DNA of 64,000 nt, taken from positions 1 through 64,000 of the forward strand of contig JANQJU010000070.1 of NCBI GenBank assembly GCA_028281495.1, written 5' to 3'. Under the pieces are notes generated by a model. It did no database searches and was not told where the DNA came from. It saw only the letters and a list, made by a program, of their open reading frames with translations. A program made the translations under genes and the position numbers. Below, in pieces: positions 61,390 through 64,000 of the stretch (the stretch's first letter is position 1; each line of letters begins with the position of its first letter). The DNA comes from SAR324 cluster bacterium. Lineage in GTDB: Bacteria; SAR324; NAC60-12.

Positions 61390-64000
61390 ATGGGAAAAGT
61401 CTATGGCAGTCGTGCGGATGCCAAAACGCATCAGGTCCACGATGGGGAAACGTTAGCAGAGATAGCCGAGAAATATGCAAAAGAATGGTCCACCACTTGG
61501 GAAGATATAGCCCTGTTCAATTGGGGAACTGTCGAAAAAGCAGAAGTCAACCTGGTGCTGCAAGAAATTACCGGACGCTGTGAAGTCAAACCCAGCTCTC
61601 CCGAGAAAACGATACTCTACCCTCACCCTGAAGCCCCTTTGGAATTCTTGATTCCGAAAATTGGCGTTGAAGCGAACATCGATTTGAAGCCGAACGAAGC
61701 CGATCAAAGTCATCCTCAATCTCAAACCATTGTATTGAATCCGTTGAAACCCGCCAATGCCGTGGAATTGAAGAAGCTCAGCCCCTGGTTCCTCCCAAAT
61801 GCAGAAGCCTGCGATATCACCTATTGCTTGTTTGGCGCTCCAGAGGGCGCGGACAAACTAGAGATGGAGGTGTGGGCCAGCAACTACATTGATATTGTTT
61901 GGCAAAACCAAAATTCGACCATTAAACAGAAGCCCGATATCTGTGTCTACCACACGGAGCTGAAAAATTATCAACCACGACAAACCAATCAATACAACGA
62001 ATGGAAAGGGACAACCAATGCCAAAGAAGGACTCCTGAAACCTGAGAAAGGAAATGGATGCATCAATGTTGCGTTTTCACCTTACACCGTGCTGTTGCGT
62101 CACTACAAAGCGGACCAAGATAAAAATGCCCGTCTGGAGCTGAAACCTTTTTGGCCCAGATTTGCACCGGATCACGAACCGATTCCGACTTCTTTAAAAC
62201 TGGGCTGGAGTATTAAAAATACCAACCGGTTGAAACAAGGATTGTTGCAGATTCTCGACAACACAGAAACTTTGGTCTTTCAGAAGCCCCTTCAACCTTC
62301 CGATCTCAGTGCCGGTGAGCATTCTTTTGAATGGGATGGCAAAGACTCAACGGGGGCCTCGATTAGAAAAGAAAAAATGCCCTATCAGCTTCATCTCCAA
62401 ATGCATACTCCCGCTGGCGTGGACAATGGCTTGGCACTGGCTGCAATGCAAACCGAGGTCCGGTTGTATGTGCATCCGGAGACCTTACCCCTTGATGAAA
62501 AGGACTATGCTGCCACCAATGACGAACCTTCGCTTCGATTTTCATTGGGGCCTTTATATCCTAGAGATAATCCTCCACCCCAAACCGCCCGCGTCCTGTG
62601 GAGCAAGATGAAATTGGCAGAAGCCGGTTTCCACCCTGGAAAGGTCAACCGGACTAAAGACGAAAGCTTTTTCAAAGCAGTGGAAGAATTCAAACGGTCG
62701 GTACCTAAGGTTCAGGGCCAATCCAATACGTTTGATCGCTTCAAAATAGAGGATTGGGAGACTTCCCCAAACGTTGACCCGAATAAGCTCGACATCTCTG
62801 ATGACATGATTGCGGCATTGGATGGGTTGAATCTTGGTAAATTTAAAAGGCCTTGGTTTGGAAAATCGGCTAATCGATCCGACTACGATGTCTCCTCATC
62901 CGAATTTCAGTTGCATGTTAATGACTCGCAACATGAACTCATTGTTTGGGTGGACGACCGCAATTACTACACCAATCCCTATTGGGTATTAGGAGGTGCA
63001 GGAGGCAACCAAGGGGCGGCAGGAAAGGTATTAAAAGAAATTACAAAACATCCTACTGCATTGGGAAATGTCGGAGGGGTTTTCAATTGTGGCGACACGC
63101 GAGTTGACCTTGATAAGAAAATAATATGTCGTCCCTGGATTCCACTAAAAGCAGATATTTTACTAATGAAAAAAGATCAGAAATTGAAAGATGTCATTGA
63201 TGTGAAACTTGAAGAGAACGAAATGAATCATATGCGCAAAGCCATTGGCCCCCTGCGTGTGGATTGGACGTTCGACGAAATCGACGACGGCAATAACATT
63301 GCTTCAAATATCGATTCAACACAATACGACAAAATCCGGACCCGAACAAAAACCACGGTCCATCATGTTCTCAACAAAATGAAGAAATCTTATAATCGGA
63401 AAGATGTGGACAAGCAGTCCACTTATTTCAATTGCCCTGAAACTCACGGCGGTATTCGACCCGACGATCTTTCCAATTACTACAAGGCTGCGTTTAGCAC
63501 CGGGGATGACTATTTGGATCCTTGGCAGACCTTTATCGAACCAAGTCGTGAATCGGTTGTTACCCGTATTTATGAACGGATCGGTCTACAGGAAAATTTA
63601 ATTTACCCCAAATATATCGGTCAAACGGGAATATACTTCCGCCCTTCAATCATTGCAGGCGACGGTTATCAAGTTCGTGCACAAATTCGATTTCAGACGT
63701 CAAACGCGTATTCGTTTTCAAATGCCTCGGTCTTAGCAGAACGATACGAACGTTGGCCGCAAGCGCACACCGCGAAAATGAGGGTATGGAGAAAAACCTC
63801 CCTACGTGGTTATGTCCACTGGACCTCAGATCAAAACCAATGGAACGCAAAGAAAGATGAATTCATTAAATATTATCACGCTTCTTATCTACATTTTGTT
63901 TACGAACAAGGAGAAGACGATGTGACACAACCGCTCACTTCGGTGTTTCCGGGAGAGAATGGAGGGGCCAGTTTCAAAGCTGCGGTTAAACAATGTGTTC
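61390..64000 (+). CDS. Very large LysM-like / peptidoglycan-binding-like protein, 3' end beyond window
   Basis: From the ATG at 61390 the frame is open through the last base (870 codons, no stop), so the gene is cut by the window edge. The start MGKVYGSRADAKTHQVHDGE leads into a LysM-like segment (~14-48; HQVHDGETLAEIAEKYAKEW, IALFNWGT). A PG-binding-like helical block lies at ~400-430 (LWSKMKLAEAGFHPGKVN). From ~580 it changes to a mixed domain with Cys (VFNCGDTRVDL, KIICRPW), then LRVDWTFDEIDDGNN and TYFNCPETHGG. No signal peptide. By position and build it could be a cargo or toxin-bearing protein of a contractile or other secretion system (inference); the C-terminal end, which would decide, is not visible. 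Confidence 0.7.
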   Translation, partial: MGKVYGSRADAKTHQVHDGETLAEIAEKYAKEWSTTWEDIALFNWGTVEKAEVNLVLQEITGRCEVKPSSPEKTILYPHPEAPLEFLIPKIGVEANIDLKPNEADQSHPQSQTIVLNPLKPANAVELKKLSPWFLPNAEACDITYCLFGAPEGADKLEMEVWASNYIDIVWQNQNSTIKQKPDICVYHTELKNYQPRQTNQYNEWKGTTNAKEGLLKPEKGNGCINVAFSPYTVLLRHYKADQDKNARLELKPFWPRFAPDHEPIPTSLKLGWSIKNTNRLKQGLLQILDNTETLVFQKPLQPSDLSAGEHSFEWDGKDSTGASIRKEKMPYQLHLQMHTPAGVDNGLALAAMQTEVRLYVHPETLPLDEKDYAATNDEPSLRFSLGPLYPRDNPPPQTARVLWSKMKLAEAGFHPGKVNRTKDESFFKAVEEFKRSVPKVQGQSNTFDRFKIEDWETSPNVDPNKLDISDDMIAALDGLNLGKFKRPWFGKSANRSDYDVSSSEFQLHVNDSQHELIVWVDDRNYYTNPYWVLGGAGGNQGAAGKVLKEITKHPTALGNVGGVFNCGDTRVDLDKKIICRPWIPLKADILLMKKDQKLKDVIDVKLEENEMNHMRKAIGPLRVDWTFDEIDDGNNIASNIDSTQYDKIRTRTKTTVHHVLNKMKKSYNRKDVDKQSTYFNCPETHGGIRPDDLSNYYKAAFSTGDDYLDPWQTFIEPSRESVVTRIYERIGLQENLIYPKYIGQTGIYFRPSIIAGDGYQVRAQIRFQTSNAYSFSNASVLAERYERWPQAHTAKMRVWRKTSLRGYVHWTSDQNQWNAKKDEFIKYYHASYLHFVYEQGEDDVTQPLTSVFPGENGGASFKAAVKQCV

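Overview
This window looks like the chromosome of a free-living, probably aquatic, Gram-negative bacterium of proteobacterial type. Supporting signs are a Tol envelope module (TolA/TonB-like, TolB, CpoB-like), many signal peptides, a lipoprotein, a methyl-accepting chemotaxis protein, four hybrid histidine kinases and an MqnD-like enzyme, which suggests menaquinone made by the futalosine route. I cannot place it more finely. No rRNA, tRNA or CRISPR array was seen.

Layout. 1-3.6 kb is a mobile-element graveyard: the 3' end of an Rpn-type nuclease/transposase gene, a decayed second Rpn gene, two IS1-like remnants (one with recognisable inverted ends, 2804-3406) and an intact RelE/ParE-type toxin-antitoxin pair. 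3.7-11.7 kb (minus strand) holds an M48 metallopeptidase and a 2083-residue MG2/alpha-2-macroglobulin-like secreted protein. Directly after the latter's stop codon, in the same frame, comes a polymorphic-toxin-like C-terminal domain overlapping an acidic 130-residue gene that looks like its immunity partner. 11.8-19.3 kb holds a PAS hybrid kinase, a three-gene operon with alanine racemase, and a Slt-type lytic transglycosylase.

19.6-33 kb is rich in sensing. Three solute-binding proteins occur without any permease or ATPase gene, and each sits beside a regulator: a PBPb-type protein next to a PAS/Hpt hybrid kinase, a LivK-type protein overlapping a membrane hybrid kinase that ends in a LytTR DNA-binding domain, and a sugar-type protein divergent from an AraC regulator. 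TolA/TonB-like and TolB genes lie between them. 33-43 kb contains GT-C-like membrane glycosyltransferases, the CpoB-like lipoprotein, MqnD, a TlpA-like thioredoxin, a 28-residue membrane microprotein, a methyltransferase and a hybrid kinase.

43-52 kb is a starch/glycogen locus: a secreted GH57-like enzyme with two PKD domains, a pullulanase, and a regulator joining a winged-helix-like domain to a LytTR domain. The two enzymes share a homologous domain (C-terminal in one, N-terminal in the other). Their upstream regions carry palindromic TGCAAWCGWTTGCA sites, 21-bp-phased direct repeats and a repeated GGTAAATGA motif that opens tiny upstream reading frames. 52-59.8 kb holds an intact Rpn gene, a PEP-mutase/isocitrate-lyase family enzyme with an EI24-type membrane protein, a chemoreceptor behind a highly structured leader, an SMP-30-like protein divergent from a LysR regulator preceded by tandem repeats, and an MsrQ-like membrane protein. 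From 59.8 kb to the right edge runs a cluster of a small helical protein, a four-repeat beta-sandwich protein and a very large LysM-like protein cut by the window. It resembles secretion-cargo or polymorphic-toxin accessory clusters, but that is inference.
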